From Paenibacillus sp. PL2-23 (lineage in GTDB: Bacteria > Bacillota > Bacilli > Paenibacillales > Paenibacillaceae): 64,000 nucleotides of DNA. Location of the stretch: positions 849,501 through 913,500 of the forward strand of contig NZ_CP162129.1 in NCBI RefSeq assembly GCF_040834005.1, in the 5' to 3' direction. How positions within the stretch are numbered: the first letter of the stretch is position 1; every line of letters begins with the position of its first letter. Position numbers and translations under genes: made by a program. This document shows, one piece after another, positions 36,448-45,734 of this stretch. Under the pieces are notes generated by a model. It worked only from the letters and a program-made list of their open reading frames with translations, was not told where the DNA came from and made no database searches.

Positions 36448-36631
36448 AGACTCACTTCTCTTTCTGTTGGGAGAGTGAATGGAAGTGCTTCTATTGTAAC
36501 GGATTATGACGGAAGTGGTAATAAGTGCTGAGGATCGGCTGCAAAAATAGTACCTGTGGAAAGGTTTGATAGGTATCTTCCATTTAATTAACTTGGTAAA
36601 ATAATAGCAATAGGCAAAGGAGGAACGGAGC

Positions 36632-38137
36632 TTGGAATTCACTTTATCATCGGCGGGACTTCGGGCGGTCCCGGAATTAAGTTACCTAACCGCCATCAAC
36701 GTTGCACGGTATCGTGCCATTATGAAATATATTTACTTCGAATATCAGAAGCTGAAGTACTGGCTCAGGCCGGAGGAAATCTATGAAGGCGTGCAAGCCT
36801 TCGGCGTATTGGAAGGCTACACGCTGGATCAATGCCTGTCTGACCTCGAGAGCTTGAAGGGCTGGGGCAATCTCGCTTCTCGCCATGACGGCGGACGGGC
36901 GCTGTCACTGGAAGAATATATGCGCAAGAAAAGTCAGTATCTGCTCACGCCCTATTCCATCGAGATCGAACGCATGCTGGAGGCGCTAGAGAAGGTGAAG
37001 GGGTACGGAGGCTCGCTGGAGACGACGTACTTCGATACCATCGCGGCCTGTGTGCACGAGATTCGCGAGAAGGGAGCGGAGTTCGAGCCGGGAGAGGCGC
37101 TGCACAATTGGGAGAAGCTATACGTCGCGTTTAAGACCATGCATGAGAACGCGGCGGATTTTATCGCCAGTATTCACTCCATTCAGGCGGAGGAGATGAT
37201 GGCGACGGAGGGCTTCCTCGCGCTGAAGGATAATCTGGTGAACTATTTGCAGCATTTCGTCAAGGTGCTTCAGAGGAGCGCGTATCGTATTGAAGGGCAG
37301 CTGCTCCGTATTGGGGACGGCCTAAGAGATCTGTATTTGGGCCATGTTCTGGATGGCGAGCTGCAGAAGCCAAGGCTGGAGGAAGGCAAGTCGGCGGACG
37401 AGCTCATGCTGGAATTTCAGCAGGGCTGGAGCAATATGAAGCGCTGGTTCGTCGGAGATCATCAGGAGCCGAGCGAGCTGACGCTGCTGGAGAAGGCGAC
37501 CAAGGAGGCAATCGCCAAGGTGGTGCGCAGCGCGGTTCGGCTGCAGGAGCGCAGACGAGGCGGCGTCAGCAGAAGGAATGATCTGGAAAGCCTCGGGCGA
37601 AGATTCGCGCAGACGGACAGCCTGGAAGAAGCGCATAAGCTGGCTGCTTATGCGTTCGGCCTGTTCCCAAGCCGGCACCTGCAAGGACAGGATGCCAGGG
37701 AGACGGAACGAGCGGATGCCTCGACCTGGGAGGAGCCGCCCAATATTAGGCTGATTCGCACGCGAAGCAGGAAGCGCTCCTCGAGGTCCAATTCGGAGCC
37801 GATGCGGACGCATAGCTCGAAGCGTGAGGTTTACCGGGAGCAGATCATGGCGCAGCTTGCGGAGGAGAGGGCGTTCATTGACAGGATGCGGAGCTACGGC
37901 AAGATTGATATAGCAGGGCTGCCGCAGCTGAAGGGCAAGGAGCGTCTGAGGCTGCTGCAGTGGATAGGCCGTTGCACTGCCAACGCATCGAGATCGTTCG
38001 TTACAGCGGATGGACATCGCATTGCCGTCAAGCTTCCAACAAGCGAAGAGGAAGCTGTGCTTCGAAGCGAAGACGGCGATCTGACCATGCTGAATTACGC
38101 CATTGAAGTAACGGGAGGCGATGCCGTACATGGCTAG
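36632..38137 (+). CDS. jetA: Wadjet type II protein JetA (DUF2397/TIGR02677)
   Basis: A 501-residue protein of the TIGR02677 family, the kleisin-like subunit of type II Wadjet. It opens with PELSYLTAINVARYRAIMKY, typical of this family, and has basic, Arg-rich C-terminal linkers (RSRKRSSRSNSEP). It bridges the SMC-like JetC heads and binds JetB. Start is TTG 36632, eight bases after AGGAGG. Four genes overlap end to start in the order jetA-B-C-D, as in known type II loci. The system recognises closed circular plasmids by loop extrusion and cuts them. Confidence 0.9.
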   Translation: MEFTLSSAGLRAVPELSYLTAINVARYRAIMKYIYFEYQKLKYWLRPEEIYEGVQAFGVLEGYTLDQCLSDLESLKGWGNLASRHDGGRALSLEEYMRKKSQYLLTPYSIEIERMLEALEKVKGYGGSLETTYFDTIAACVHEIREKGAEFEPGEALHNWEKLYVAFKTMHENAADFIASIHSIQAEEMMATEGFLALKDNLVNYLQHFVKVLQRSAYRIEGQLLRIGDGLRDLYLGHVLDGELQKPRLEEGKSADELMLEFQQGWSNMKRWFVGDHQEPSELTLLEKATKEAIAKVVRSAVRLQERRRGGVSRRNDLESLGRRFAQTDSLEEAHKLAAYAFGLFPSRHLQGQDARETERADASTWEEPPNIRLIRTRSRKRSSRSNSEPMRTHSSKREVYREQIMAQLAEERAFIDRMRSYGKIDIAGLPQLKGKERLRLLQWIGRCTANASRSFVTADGHRIAVKLPTSEEEAVLRSEDGDLTMLNYAIEVTGGDAVHG

Positions 38138-39374
38138 AGGCGGAACAACTTCTTATGCAATCAGAAGAATGCGAGCCAACAAGAAGGCGGATGCGGAGCA
38201 GTGGAATGAACGCCGCAGAGCATGCGCGCATGCTCTTCTTAACCGTCCATGGATTACGAAGGAAGAGGATCCGGAGATCTTCTATTGGATTCGGGATCAA
38301 TATACGGAGCTGCGTGATTGGTTCGCGGAGTACACGGGTTTCCTGCTGGTTCTGACGCGGACGATGGCCAAGCTGGATAAGGCGCCGCTGGCGGCGGAGC
38401 CGTGGATGGGCTTCCCGGAGTTTCGCGATCCACGGGACTACGCGTTATTCACGTACGCGCTATGGTATCTGGAGTCGAAGACGGAGCTGGATCAATTCGT
38501 GCTCACGGACATTGTCGAGCAGGTGAGCGAGCAATTAACCTCGGCGGGGCTTGCGATGGATTGGGAGAATTACCAGCACCGGCTATCGATGGTTCGAGCG
38601 CTCAAGAAGCTGAGACAGCTTGGTGTCCTGCGGCATATTGACGGGGAGGAATCGGACTGGGCGCATGATACGCAGAAGAATGTTCTCTACGAGAGCTCGC
38701 CTGCCGCAAGGTATGTGCTGAGACATTTTCCAAGAGAGATCCGGCATTATGGGCAGCTTGACGAGTTCAACGAGCAGCTGGTGTATCCGGAGACAGTAGA
38801 CGGGGAGCTGCGGAAGCGCCGCCACCGCGTCTACCGAAGATTGCTGCTGGAGCCGGCCGTCGCGGATCGGGAGTGGCATAAGGATGATCTTTATTATGTC
38901 GTGACGCAGCGGCGAGCGATTATGGACAACATGCAGTTCATGTTCGGTATGGAAGGAAGCCGTTATCGGGAGGGCCTGTACTTCTTCTATCCCGAGTTGA
39001 CTGCGGAATGCGGCTTGTTCCCGACGGCGGCGGGCATATCGGATCTCGTGCTGCTGTTCGCCGGTGAGCTGCGAAGAAGATTGAATGACAGTGACTGGTA
39101 TGTTTCCGAGCAGGGCACCGTGGAGCTGACAAGGACGGATGTGGAGGCGCTGCTGTACAGCCTGAGACAGAGATTCAGCGAGTATTGGAGCAAGGAGCAC
39201 CGGGAGATGGGGCTTAGCGAGCTTGCGGAGGCGCTAACGTCACATATGATCGATTGGAGGCTCGGCTCTTGGGTTGCATATGAAGAGAGAGGAGAACGAT
39301 TCGCCGTATCGGCGGTCGTCTCCCGTTGGACCGCGGATTATTCCATCGATGAGGAGGAGCAAGGGACGGTATGA
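38121..39374 (+). CDS. jetB: Wadjet type II protein JetB (DUF2398/TIGR02678)
   Basis: A 417-residue protein of the TIGR02678 type: a KITE-like winged-helix protein that joins kleisin JetA and the SMC arms. It opens with ADAEQWNERRRACAHALLNRPWITK and contains YYVVTQRRAIMDNM. It overlaps jetA by 17 bp and jetC by 4 bp (ATGA). GGGAGG lies only two bases before ATG 38121; ATG 38130 with 11 bases may be used instead. Confidence 0.9.
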   Translation: MPYMARGGTTSYAIRRMRANKKADAEQWNERRRACAHALLNRPWITKEEDPEIFYWIRDQYTELRDWFAEYTGFLLVLTRTMAKLDKAPLAAEPWMGFPEFRDPRDYALFTYALWYLESKTELDQFVLTDIVEQVSEQLTSAGLAMDWENYQHRLSMVRALKKLRQLGVLRHIDGEESDWAHDTQKNVLYESSPAARYVLRHFPREIRHYGQLDEFNEQLVYPETVDGELRKRRHRVYRRLLLEPAVADREWHKDDLYYVVTQRRAIMDNMQFMFGMEGSRYREGLYFFYPELTAECGLFPTAAGISDLVLLFAGELRRRLNDSDWYVSEQGTVELTRTDVEALLYSLRQRFSEYWSKEHREMGLSELAEALTSHMIDWRLGSWVAYEERGERFAVSAVVSRWTADYSIDEEEQGTV

Positions 39375-42300
39375 GTATAGAAATAGGACATGAACGGGAG
39401 CCTCGCACTCGATGGCAAATGAACCGGGCGGGCATCCTCAACTTCTGGTTTTACGAGGATGAGGAATTTGAGCTGGAGGACGGACGCCTCGTGCTGCGAG
39501 GCACGAATGGAGCAGGGAAGTCGGTTACGATGCAGAGCTTTGTGCCGCTCGTGCTGGATGGAGATAAGAGGCCCCATCGGCTGGATCCATTCGGCTCCAA
39601 GGATCGGAAAATTGAATTCTATTTGCTTGGGGACAAGGAGGAGCATAGCGAGCGGACCGGCTACCTGTGGCTGGAATTCAAGCACCCAGGCAACAACATT
39701 TATAAAACGGTAGGCATTGGCCTGCGCGCCAGACGAGGCGTGGCACAAGTAAACTTCTGGGGATTCGTGCTGGAGGACGGGCGCAGAGTGAATCACGACT
39801 TCTGGTTATACGATCACATGCTGGAATTGGAGGGTCAGGGCAAATATCCGCTGGACCGGAAGTCGCTCGAGCAGGCGATCGGTGCGGGAGGACAGGTCGT
39901 TCAGGAGCAGCGAGCCTACCGGGATTTGGTGAACCGTTCCTTATTCGGCTACCATGACAAGGAAGCTTATGTGGACCTGCTGCAGCTGCTGGTCCAGCTG
40001 CGCAGCCCGAAGCTGTCCAAGGACGTAAAGCCAACCGCAATCTACGACATCCTGGTTCAAGCGCTGCCGCCGCTTCATGAGGAGGAGCTTCGCCCGTTAT
40101 CCGAAGTTATGGAGGATATGGATCAGCTGGCGGACCGGCTGGAGGAATTAAAGCTTCACCGCTCGGAACTGGAGAAGCTGAACCGGAGCTACGAGCAATA
40201 TAACCGTTATCTGCTGTACCAGAGCGGAGAGCAGCTGCTGGCCGCGCACGAGGAGCAAGAGCAGGTGCAGCGCCAGACGTCCGCCCTGTCCAGGGAGCTC
40301 CGCAAGGCGATGGAAGAGCAATCGGGTGTAGAAGCGGAGCAGTCCTCTGCAAGGGAGCAGCTAGTGGCTGCGGAGACTGAGCTCGAGCTGCTGGGCCGGA
40401 GCGAGGCGCTGGAGAAGCAGCAGGAGCTTGAGCTGGCCGAGCTGGCCTTGAAGGAGACGGAGACTTACGCGGATCAGGCGCAGAGGCGATTGACGGAAGC
40501 GCTCCGCAGCCGCGAAGCGGCGGAGCTGGCGGCGGAGAAAGCGCGGAAGCTTCAGACGGAGCTGCTGGAGGCGCAGGAGGACGGGCTGGCCGAGCTTGAC
40601 GCCATTGCCGGTGATATGGAATTCGAGCACCATGGTGTGTACGCGAGATATTGGAGTCCGGAGCCTCCGGAGGAGCTTGCCTTCCTCGCGGCTTGGCGCA
40701 AGGATATGGAAGCGCACCGAAGCGCTGTCGGCGAAGCGATCAAGCTGGCCGAGCAGGAGCGGGAGGCCGGGATGCTGGTCGCCGAATATGACAAGCAGCT
40801 GGGCGCTATGCGGTCAGAGCGGGATCAGGCGGAGCAGGTTAAACGTGTGTCGGAGGAGGCTGCGGAGGCAGCGCTGCGCGCCTGGAAGGAACGTGTGCTG
40901 ACATGGAAGGAAGGGCTGCGTCAGCTGAAGCTGGGCGAAGAGGCGGTACAGAGGATGTTCGCCGAGATCGGCTCCCTGTCCTACGAGCGACAGGAGATGG
41001 AGGGAGTGATCCGTCCGGTTCGTCATGAAGCGGAGCAGCAGAGGCAGTCGCTTGTTATGGACAAGCTGGAGCAGGAGCAGCAAGTGAAGCTGCTGCAAGA
41101 GGAGCTTGCGGGCCTGACCGCGGAGAAGCGCGCCTGGGAGCAGACTCGTGAGCCGGAGCCGGCGCGGAGCGATGCGCGGGCGCTGACGCGAAGCCGCTAC
41201 GGCGAGGGTCAGGGAGCGCCGCTGTACGAGGTGTGCGAGTTCCACTCGCATATCGGCAGCGAGGAGAGGGCAAGCGTGGAGCAGGCTTTGCTGGCCGGCG
41301 GACTGCTCGACGCGTGGATACGTCCGGATGGCCGGATCGGCGCGGTGAACGAGCACGATGAAGAGGTGTGGATCGTCGCGCAGCCGCTGGAATGGGGCTA
41401 TACGCTGGCAGATATGCTGAAGCCGCTCCCATCCGACCAATCGGGGCTGTCGGAGCAGCAGGTGGAGGCGGTGCTGCGTTCCTTCGCCTGGGGCGAGACG
41501 TTCATTCCTGCCGCCGTTATGCAGGACCAGTCGGCGATGGTTGTGGGCCGAGACTACTATCAGCTTGGTTCATTGGTTGGGAAAGTGAACGGCAAGCTGC
41601 ATCAGGCGCAATACATTGGCAAGGAAGCGAGGAAGCAATTCAAGCTGGCGGAGATCGCTCGCTTGCAAGGGGAGATCGCTCATTGCGAAGCCCGGATGGA
41701 GACGCGCCGCGAGAACATTCGCGTTATAGAAGTCGACATGTCGGCACTGCAGCAAGAGCTGGAGCTCTTCCCTGTACGCGATGAAGCTCATCAGGCGCTT
41801 CGTTCCGCATGGTCGTCGCAATATGAAGCGACAACTCGGTTCGGTCTCCTGCTGGAGCAGGAGAATAGGCTGGCAGAGCAATTGCGAATGAAGCAGCAGC
41901 ATTGGTCGCAATTGAAGCAAGCTCTTATTGCTTCCACGGCGACTTGGTCCCGTCTGAAGACGCTTAGGGATTTGCAGGAGGCTGTCAAAGCTGCTGCCGA
42001 TTATGCGGAAGGCATATCCCGTCTTCAATCGGACTGGAGAGAATACCGACAGCGCGACTCCGAGGCGGCGAGGTTCGAAGAGGAAGCCAAGCGCCATGCG
42101 GAGACATCGGACATCGAAGAGGAGAACCGCGATAGTCTCCTCGACAAGAAATTCACACTACGGGTAAAAGTTGATCAACTGCGCAAGCTGATGGACGAGC
42201 TGGGCATCAGCGATTTGTATGCTCGAATCAGCGGGCTGAAGGAGCGGCGCGTTCAGCTGCGTGCGGAGCAAGAGCGATTGTCTAAAGCTATGCTCGGCAT

Positions 42301-43525
42301 CGTCTCCCGTATCGGCGCATTGAAGGAGCGTCAGACTTCTCTGGCGGAGCAAGAACAGACGGCTGAGGAGCGGGTTGCAAGGCGAATGAGTCATTTCCGC
42401 GAGGAGTGGAGGATGCAGCTCGTTCCGGAAGTGGCGAGCCAGGAGCTTCACGAGGCTGCTCGCGCCGAGCTGCTGTCAACGTGCAGAGCGGTAGTCTCGC
42501 AATTGGAGCCTGGGGTGTCCCGTTCCAACAAGGAGCGGTTAAGCGGCGTGCTGCAGGATCACTACAATGCCGCCAAGCACTTGCTGGGAGAATATATACT
42601 GGAAGTCGACATTAGCGAGCAGGGGCGCATTACTATCCTATCCATGCGCGACCGGACACGGCCGCAGAAGCCTGCCGCACTGCTGGCGGAGATGGGCGAC
42701 ATATTGGCGGAGCAGGAGAGCTTGCTCAGCGAGAAGGACCGCGAGCTGTTCGAGGAAATTATTCTTCGCAGCGTAGGCAAGGCCATTCGTGAGCGCATTC
42801 AGCGCGCGGAGCTATGGATGAAGTCAATGAACAAGCTGATGGCGGAGCGCGACACCTCAAGCGGCTTGAAGCTTCAGCTGCAATGGCTGCCGAAGGCGGC
42901 GCAGACGGAATCGGAGCTGAACAGCGACGAGCTTGTGGAGCTGCTCCGAAGAGATTCGCACCTGCTCCGGGACGACGAGGTGGAACGGCTGGTCGGCCAC
43001 TTCCGCTCCCGTGTTCAGTGGGCGAAGCAAGGTGCTGTGGAGGAGCGTGAGGCGCTGCGCAAGCATATTTATGACATGCTGGATTACCGCTCTTGGTTCC
43101 AGTTCTCCCTCCGATACAAGAAAGGAGAGGAGACGCAGTACCGCGAGCTGACGGATTCCCGGTTCAATGTGCTGAGCGGCGGCGAGAAGGCGATGTCCAT
43201 GTATATTCCGCTCTTCGCGGCCACGTACTCGCGTTATGCGGACGCCAGTCCGGACGCGCCGAAGATCATCTCGCTCGACGAGGCGTTCGCGGGCGTCGAC
43301 GATGAGAATATTCGAGACCTGTTCGGACTATTGACCGACATGGACTTCGACTACATGATGACCTCCCAGGTGCTGTGGGGCTGTTATGACACTGTGCCGA
43401 AGCTGGCGATCAGCGAAATTTACAGGCCCAAGGATGCCAGCTATGTCACCATATTCCGGTATCGCTGGAATGGCAGACGACTGGAGTCAGTCGTGTCGGA
43501 TGAGGAAGGCTCGGGCGATGAGTGA
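39371..43525 (+). CDS. jetC: Wadjet type II SMC-like ATPase JetC (TIGR02680)
   Basis: A 1384-residue SMC/Rad50-like motor. Walker A GTNGAGKS at 44-51; ABC signature LSGGEKAMSM at 1268 and Walker B IISLDEAFAGVDDE near 1299. Between them lie two long heptad-rich coiled coils (~230-620 and ~780-1130) around a globular hinge (~620-780). It binds ATP, dimerises at its heads and extrudes DNA loops until the whole plasmid is inspected. TIGR02680 proteins of ~1350-1400 residues occur only in this operon type, so the gene fixes the system as type II. Confidence 0.94.
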   Translation: MSIEIGHEREPRTRWQMNRAGILNFWFYEDEEFELEDGRLVLRGTNGAGKSVTMQSFVPLVLDGDKRPHRLDPFGSKDRKIEFYLLGDKEEHSERTGYLWLEFKHPGNNIYKTVGIGLRARRGVAQVNFWGFVLEDGRRVNHDFWLYDHMLELEGQGKYPLDRKSLEQAIGAGGQVVQEQRAYRDLVNRSLFGYHDKEAYVDLLQLLVQLRSPKLSKDVKPTAIYDILVQALPPLHEEELRPLSEVMEDMDQLADRLEELKLHRSELEKLNRSYEQYNRYLLYQSGEQLLAAHEEQEQVQRQTSALSRELRKAMEEQSGVEAEQSSAREQLVAAETELELLGRSEALEKQQELELAELALKETETYADQAQRRLTEALRSREAAELAAEKARKLQTELLEAQEDGLAELDAIAGDMEFEHHGVYARYWSPEPPEELAFLAAWRKDMEAHRSAVGEAIKLAEQEREAGMLVAEYDKQLGAMRSERDQAEQVKRVSEEAAEAALRAWKERVLTWKEGLRQLKLGEEAVQRMFAEIGSLSYERQEMEGVIRPVRHEAEQQRQSLVMDKLEQEQQVKLLQEELAGLTAEKRAWEQTREPEPARSDARALTRSRYGEGQGAPLYEVCEFHSHIGSEERASVEQALLAGGLLDAWIRPDGRIGAVNEHDEEVWIVAQPLEWGYTLADMLKPLPSDQSGLSEQQVEAVLRSFAWGETFIPAAVMQDQSAMVVGRDYYQLGSLVGKVNGKLHQAQYIGKEARKQFKLAEIARLQGEIAHCEARMETRRENIRVIEVDMSALQQELELFPVRDEAHQALRSAWSSQYEATTRFGLLLEQENRLAEQLRMKQQHWSQLKQALIASTATWSRLKTLRDLQEAVKAAADYAEGISRLQSDWREYRQRDSEAARFEEEAKRHAETSDIEEENRDSLLDKKFTLRVKVDQLRKLMDELGISDLYARISGLKERRVQLRAEQERLSKAMLGIVSRIGALKERQTSLAEQEQTAEERVARRMSHFREEWRMQLVPEVASQELHEAARAELLSTCRAVVSQLEPGVSRSNKERLSGVLQDHYNAAKHLLGEYILEVDISEQGRITILSMRDRTRPQKPAALLAEMGDILAEQESLLSEKDRELFEEIILRSVGKAIRERIQRAELWMKSMNKLMAERDTSSGLKLQLQWLPKAAQTESELNSDELVELLRRDSHLLRDDEVERLVGHFRSRVQWAKQGAVEEREALRKHIYDMLDYRSWFQFSLRYKKGEETQYRELTDSRFNVLSGGEKAMSMYIPLFAATYSRYADASPDAPKIISLDEAFAGVDDENIRDLFGLLTDMDFDYMMTSQVLWGCYDTVPKLAISEIYRPKDASYVTIFRYRWNGRRLESVVSDEEGSGDE

Positions 43526-44930
43526 GAAGGAATCGGTTAAGCGTTATTTTCGCCAGCCGGGGTTCGAGAGGTTCCTGGAGCTGTTGAAGCGTCAGTATAC
43601 AACCTCGAATGTCGGAGCAAGAGGTTATATAACGCTTAGCCGGATCGATGAGCAGGAACGAAGCGCTCTGGACGCCTTCTACGGCACGTACAGCCCGCCT
43701 AAGCCAGACGAGACGAAGCGGTATTCCATTAAGAAGTTCGAGCAAATATTAAAGGAAAGCCGATTCGGGCTGACCGTGCCTGAGCTGTTAACAATTATAA
43801 GTGACGCTCCTGTGCTTACTCGGCTAGAGCTCAAACAGTTAGCCGAAGCGGAATGGGAGCGGCTGGTGCGCGATGCCCTGAGCAAGGTGTACTCCTTGTT
43901 CCCGGAACTCGATAGCCGCATTATTCGCTGGGCGGAGGGACTTCGGGACGAGTCCTCCCCCGGTACTCGTACGCTGCGACATGTGTATGCAAGGTCAGCG
44001 CAGGAAGCGGAGAATGAGCTTGCTGCTTGCATTACTGCTCTGCATCGGGTGATGGATGGCCGTCTGAAGAGACCTGTACGACTGCCCATTCTGGCGGCAG
44101 AGGTAACCGGAGATGCTCATTCGCTGGATTGGAAGCAGTCGCTTGGCAGGTTGTTCTGGTGGGGACTGACGTCCATACACGGGCAGATGCCGCCCGAACT
44201 TGTCGAGGACGAAACTTCGAACCGGGAACAGGAAGCTGAGGAATCTAGCTCGCAGGCGATTCTCATCCGGGAAGGGTATCGGAGAGGCGGCGTGGCGGAC
44301 GATGACTTGTCCTCGCAGGTGATGGTCTATGCCCCAGCCTTGTTCCATGGAGAGCGCGAAGAGCGCATATTGACGCTCAGGCAGGTGGAGCGGCTCGACT
44401 TCGAGGCCCATCGTCGTGCTTGTGCCGAGTCTATGCGAATCTTTATGGTGGAGAATCCCTCTGTTTTCGCTGAGCTTGTGGATGCTGATGTGGATGCGGT
44501 TGGTGATGCGGGTGCAGACAGTGATGTGTCGGTAAATCAAGACGCGGGCAAACAGAATGCTCGTCCCGCTATCATATGCGGGAACGGGCAGCCGACAACA
44601 GCGGTGATCCGGATGCTGGATGGCTTGCTGGAGAGCTCGACGGGCTCGCGGCTGTATTATGCCGGTGATCTGGACCCTGCCGGTCTGGCCATCGCACTGG
44701 GGCTGCAGCTCCGGTATCCGGAAGCTTTCCGAGCTTGGCATATGGATGTCGAGCTGTATCTCCGTTACGCGGACAGAGGGATTCCAATGACGGAGGCCGA
44801 GCGCGGGAGACTGCAAGCTTCGAGTGTTGGGTGGGATTGCGAGCTCGTTGACACGATGCTGCGTGTTGGGGTTAAGCTGCATCAGGAGCTGTGGGCGAAG
44901 GAGTTAGTGGATAAGCTGTACAACAGATAA
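43518..44930 (+). CDS. jetD: Wadjet type II nuclease JetD (DUF3323/DUF2399, Toprim)
   Basis: A 470-residue protein. N-terminal ~1-200 is a DNA-binding DUF3323-like part, C-terminal ~290-470 is DUF2399 with a Toprim core: metal-binding Glu in VENPSVFAEL (~311), and D-L-D in YYAGDLDPAGLAIA (~383-389). JetD is the topoisomerase VI-like nuclease that cuts the plasmid after full extrusion. ATG 43518 lies within the last codons of jetC (8-bp overlap). All catalytic acidic residues are present, so the operon looks functional. An insertion-like acidic region (~325-350, ADVDVDAVGDAGADSD) is unusual. Confidence 0.92.
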   Translation: MSEKESVKRYFRQPGFERFLELLKRQYTTSNVGARGYITLSRIDEQERSALDAFYGTYSPPKPDETKRYSIKKFEQILKESRFGLTVPELLTIISDAPVLTRLELKQLAEAEWERLVRDALSKVYSLFPELDSRIIRWAEGLRDESSPGTRTLRHVYARSAQEAENELAACITALHRVMDGRLKRPVRLPILAAEVTGDAHSLDWKQSLGRLFWWGLTSIHGQMPPELVEDETSNREQEAEESSSQAILIREGYRRGGVADDDLSSQVMVYAPALFHGEREERILTLRQVERLDFEAHRRACAESMRIFMVENPSVFAELVDADVDAVGDAGADSDVSVNQDAGKQNARPAIICGNGQPTTAVIRMLDGLLESSTGSRLYYAGDLDPAGLAIALGLQLRYPEAFRAWHMDVELYLRYADRGIPMTEAERGRLQASSVGWDCELVDTMLRVGVKLHQELWAKELVDKLYNR

Positions 44931-45005
44931 GAATCCGAACATTTGTTCTTCATCTTATTGGATGATGATGGTACAATAGGGATAGACAATTGAATCTTGG
45001 GTGGG

Positions 45006-45041
45006 CATGGTATCCCTTCTTTGAAAGGAGGCGATACCATG
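45006..45041 (+). promoter_or_regulatory. 5' hairpin that hides the toxin RBS and start codon
   Basis: CATGGTATC (45006-45014) is perfectly complementary to GATACCATG (45033-45041), and CCTT (45015-45018) to AAGG (45025-45028). The Shine-Dalgarno AGGAGG (45026-45031) and ATG 45039 are therefore both inside the stem. Such sequestration is typical of type I toxins, whose mRNA must be processed or refolded before translation. The hairpin is unchanged in copy B. Confidence 0.7.
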
Positions 45042-45134
45042 AAAGTAGAAGCAGCAATAACGATCATGCTATTATTCGGATCATTTATTCTTGCGCTACT
45101 CACATACATCTCGAATAACTACAAGAAGAAGTAA
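45039..45134 (+). CDS. Type I toxin-like small membrane peptide (holin-like toxin)
   Basis: A 31-residue peptide: MKVEAAITIMLLFGSFILA followed by LLTYISNNYKKK. A single hydrophobic helix plus a short polar, basic tail is the pattern of Firmicute 'putative holin-like toxins' (TxpA/BsrG-type small membrane toxins), in which FGSFILALLTYI-like cores are characteristic. It has strong RBS AGGAGG, -10 TACAAT at 44992, a 5' sequestering hairpin and a convergent terminator. An antisense RNA from the opposite strand would control it. Overproduction would damage the membrane. Confidence 0.8.
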   Translation: MKVEAAITIMLLFGSFILALLTYISNNYKKK

Positions 45135-45250
45135 GAACCCACCCCGAGGTTAGCGCCAAAGGTGGGTTCTTATTGTTCCCGACTACAGAGGGGACAAGCC
45201 CATCCAAGCCAATTGTTCAGCCGAGTGTTCCCGCACTCGGCTTCTTTTAT
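45130..45250 (-). ncRNA. Candidate antisense antitoxin RNA, copy A
   Basis: On the minus strand, TTCAAT (45283-45278), a 17-base spacer and TATCAT (45260-45255) form a possible promoter. The RNA would start near 45248, pass the GCCGAGTG hairpin, and end near the convergent AAGAACCCACC/GGTGGGTTCTT hairpin, overlapping the toxin mRNA's 3' end as RatA overlaps TxpA. The same elements, with the same spacing, lie at 45677-45649 in copy B. Ends are inferred. Confidence 0.4.
45133..45176. terminator. Convergent terminator of toxin cassette A
   Basis: TAAGAACCCACC / GGTGGGTTCTTA stem overlapping the toxin stop codon, then TTGTT; near-symmetric, so usable from both strands. Repeated at 45527-45570 and, without a toxin, at 46319-46360. 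Confidence 0.8.
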
Positions 45251-45328
45251 AGGTATGATATCATAATTAGAGAAAGAATTGAACCTAGAATTTTAACGCT
45301 AGTAGCGCCATGCATATTGATTCACTCG

Positions 45329-45709
45329 CGAACATTCGTTCTTCATTTAATTGGACGATAATGGTACAATAGGGGCAGACAATTGAATCTTGGGTGGGCA
45401 TGGTATCCCTTCTTTGAAAGGAGGCGATACCATGAAGGAAAGAAGCAGCAATAACGATCATGCTATTATTCGGATCATTTATTCTTGCGCTACTCACATA
45501 CATCTCGAATAACTACAAGAAGAAGTAAGAACCCACCCCAAGGTTAGCGCCACAGGTGGGTTCTTTTTCCTTTAGACTATAGAGGGGACAAGCCCATCCA
45601 AGCCAATTGTTAGGCCGAGTGTTCCAGCACTCGGCTTCTTTTATAGGTATGATACCATAATTAGAGAAGGAATTGAACCTATAATTGTAACGCTAGTTAA
45701 CGCTAATGA
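45329..45709 (+). repeat. Type I toxin cassette, copy B
   Basis: Second copy of the toxin cassette, starting CGAACATTCGTTCTTCAT. Promoter -10 TACAAT (45363-45368), 5' hairpin, terminator and antisense promoter are kept; the toxin reading frame is broken. Confidence 0.85.
45432..45528 (+). pseudogene. Frameshifted second copy of the type I toxin
   Basis: Compared with copy A, ATGAAAGTAGAAGCAGC has become ATGAAGGAAAGAAGCAGC, one base longer. From codon 3 on the frame is lost and translation gives a 26-residue polar peptide (MKERSSNNDHAI...) with no membrane helix. Downstream bases remain nearly identical to copy A, so the change is recent. The antisense promoter remains, so copy B may now serve as an extra source of antitoxin RNA. 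Confidence 0.8.
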
Positions 45710-45734
45710 TCCTTTGTCTAAGGTTGTGAGCAGT

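Larger units (their letters stand above)
44937..45316 (+). repeat. Type I toxin cassette, copy A (of ~390-bp tandem duplication)
   Basis: Copy A starts CGAACATTTGTTCTTCAT and ends near TTTTAACGCTAGT; it matches 45329-45709 closely along its entire length. It includes sense promoter, 5' hairpin, 31-codon toxin frame, convergent terminator, a second hairpin GCCGAGTG/CACTCGGC (45220-45241) with T tail and the antisense promoter. The period is ~392 bases. Confidence 0.85.

Noticed and set aside
36448-36642. A 65-codon N-terminal extension of the PucR/AdeR regulator
   Set aside because: It would overlap the jetA start and does not resemble a PucR domain; ATG 36447 begins right at the domain.
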